Part shown: positions 63,150 through 64,000 of the stretch, one piece after another
How the letters are laid out: each line of letters opens with the position of its first letter
Position numbering within the stretch: position 1 is the first letter of the stretch
Assembly: GCA_024742455.1 (NCBI GenBank)
Contig: JANSYL010000001.1
Coordinates: 1 to 64,000 of the forward strand
Length of the DNA stretch: 64,000 bases
From: Paracoccaceae bacterium
GTDB lineage: Bacteria > Pseudomonadota > Alphaproteobacteria > Rhodobacterales > Rhodobacteraceae
Direction: 5' to 3'
Translations under genes and position numbers: made by a program
Notes under the pieces: model-generated
What the model was told of the DNA's origin: nothing
Databases searched by the model: none
What the model saw: only the letters and a program-made list of their open reading frames with translations

Positions 63150-63560
63150 TCAGGCGCGCGCGAACCGGCTGGTGATCACGGCATCCTTTCGCGGGCCGGT
63201 GACATGCCAGACCTGCGTGAAGACCGGCCATCCGCTCAGGTCATAGGTCACGTCATAGATATCCGGGTCGCAATGATGCCGCGCTTCGGGCGCACCCGGG
63301 GTCCAGCTATGAAACGGGCGGCCATCTTCGAAAAACACGGAAAACCCGCCCGCTTCGGCCCGCCAGAGATAGACCCGTTCGGCCCGCATCGGCGCAGCGG
63401 CGCCATAGCGCAGCACCCCGGTCTCTTCCTGGCGCAGGCCGTCGGCGTCACGCCGCCAGACCGCCTCGCCCGTCAACTGGCCCGTCAGCCCCGCGCGCCG
63501 GTCCTCGATCCGTCGCGTCAGCTGCCAGCGGCCTTCGAAATCGCCAAGCGTGACACCCAT
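63150..63560 (-). CDS. DUF6314 family protein
   Basis: A 136-residue soluble protein, beta-rich, starting MGVTLGDFEGRWQLTRRIED. Typical strings are GVLRYGAAAPMRAERVYLWR and WHVTGPRKDAVITSRF. It looks like the DUF6314 family common in Rhodobacteraceae; the function is unknown, and a calycin-like lipid- or ligand-binding fold is only a guess. It faces away from purB, 85 bases apart. Confidence 0.75.
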   Translation of the reverse strand: MGVTLGDFEGRWQLTRRIEDRRAGLTGQLTGEAVWRRDADGLRQEETGVLRYGAAAPMRAERVYLWRAEAGGFSVFFEDGRPFHSWTPGAPEARHHCDPDIYDVTYDLSGWPVFTQVWHVTGPRKDAVITSRFARA

Positions 63561-63645
63561 GCCGCCTCCCTTGCCGCCCTGCCTTGCTGCTTTGGCCGGG
63601 CCTGCCTATGACAGCCGCCAACCGCTTCCAACGCAAGGCCCCGGC

Positions 63646-64000
63646 ATGATCCCCCGCTATTCCCGCCCCGAGATGACGGCCATCTGGTCGCCCGAGACGA
63701 AGTTCCGCATCTGGTACGAGATCGAGGCCCATGCCTGCGACGCGCAGGCCGACCTGGGCGTGATCCCGCGCGAGAACGCCGAAGCCGTGTGGAAAGCCCG
63801 GGACGCGACCTTCGACGTCGCCCGCATCGACGAGATCGAGGCGGTCACCAAGCATGACGTCATCGCCTTTCTCACCCATCTGGCCGAGATCATCGGCCAG
63901 GACGAGGCGCGCTTCGTCCACCAGGGCATGACATCCTCGGACGTGCTCGACACCACCTTCAACATCCAGCTGGTGCGCGCCGCCGACATCCTGCTGGCCG
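63646..64000 (+). CDS. purB: Adenylosuccinate lyase (partial, 3' end outside the window)
   Basis: The first 118 residues of a PurB-family enzyme, which releases fumarate in two steps of purine synthesis. It begins MIPRYSRPEMTAIWSPETKF and continues with KHDVIAFLTHL and FVHQGMTSSDVLDTTF, the PurB hallmarks near the catalytic region. The sequence runs off the right edge at 64000. The ATG at 63646 has no strong ribosome site in view. Confidence 0.95.
   Translation, partial: MIPRYSRPEMTAIWSPETKFRIWYEIEAHACDAQADLGVIPRENAEAVWKARDATFDVARIDEIEAVTKHDVIAFLTHLAEIIGQDEARFVHQGMTSSDVLDTTFNIQLVRAADILLA

Overview
The base composition (high GC), the codon use and the gene content point to an alphaproteobacterium of the Rhodobacteraceae (Roseobacter/Paracoccus-like), probably a chromosomal segment. 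Support comes from the pepA-holC, lptF-lptG-surA-pdxA, ccmABCDG, acnA, hemB, mfd and ppk2 neighbourhoods, a 3-hydroxybutyrate dehydrogenase, FnrL-type boxes, and several proteins of unknown function that I know mainly from this family. The window carries about 65 protein genes. It has no rRNA, no recognisable tRNA, no insertion sequence and no CRISPR array. Most genes form short, tightly packed operons with 4-base ATGA/GTGA overlaps.

Layout. 1-2.7 kb: end of an unknown gene, a cold-shock gene with a small companion, an orphan gene and a fatty acid desaturase. 2.7-6.4 kb: a DCC/HTTM-like membrane protein divergent from an orphan double-ATPase ABC gene. 6.4-7.4 kb: a 0.5 kb non-coding stretch with hairpins that carry pyrimidine-rich loops, then a TfoX-like gene. 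7.4-12.3 kb: di-haem peroxidase behind an FNR-type box, ndk, an ABC-F ATPase, marC and a membrane retropepsin. 12.2-14.2 kb: pepA-holC. 14.3-20.8 kb: lptF-lptG, a 37-codon remnant where lptD is expected, surA, pdxA, psuK and psuG. 20.8-26.3 kb: DUF502 protein, a solute-binding protein, a probable small RNA, bdhA-patatin and an aquaporin. 26.3-34.6 kb: XRE/cupin regulator, acyl-CoA ligase, DsbA-like protein, Bcr/CflA exporter and mfd. 34.6-44.3 kb: hemB, a SYLF lipoprotein, penicillin acylase, a P-loop protein with metA, a hydrolase, ppk2-tetR and three small genes ending in a DksA-like zinc finger. 44.3-52.3 kb: phosphatase-like and DMT genes, an LpxL-like acyltransferase, DUF1223, an ICMT-like protein, a second phosphatase, and a glycosyltransferase cluster (three GT25, one GT4). 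52.4-58.2 kb: acnA divergent from ccmABCDG. 58.3-64 kb: MarR regulator, sdhE with an XRE gene, an aspartate aminotransferase, rsgA, two family-specific genes and the start of purB.

Functional links. Cell-envelope biogenesis is the strongest theme: LptF/LptG, SurA, an LpxL-like acyltransferase and a glycan cluster. The gene for the outer-membrane LPS translocon LptD appears to be deleted in frame from its usual place between lptG and surA. The LpxL-like enzyme has Gln in place of the acidic residue of its HX4D/E motif. Cytochrome c maturation, haem synthesis, the di-haem peroxidase and two FnrL-type boxes point to respiratory life with oxygen-responsive control.

The items most worth a second look are the lptD remnant (16556-16669), a promoter-hairpin-terminator unit that looks like a small RNA (23506-23618), two pyrimidine-loop hairpins (6619-6728), the perfect FNR box at 44344-44357, and a TGTATGC/GCATACA palindrome between acnA and ccmA. 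All calls come from reading the sequence alone; no database search was run.
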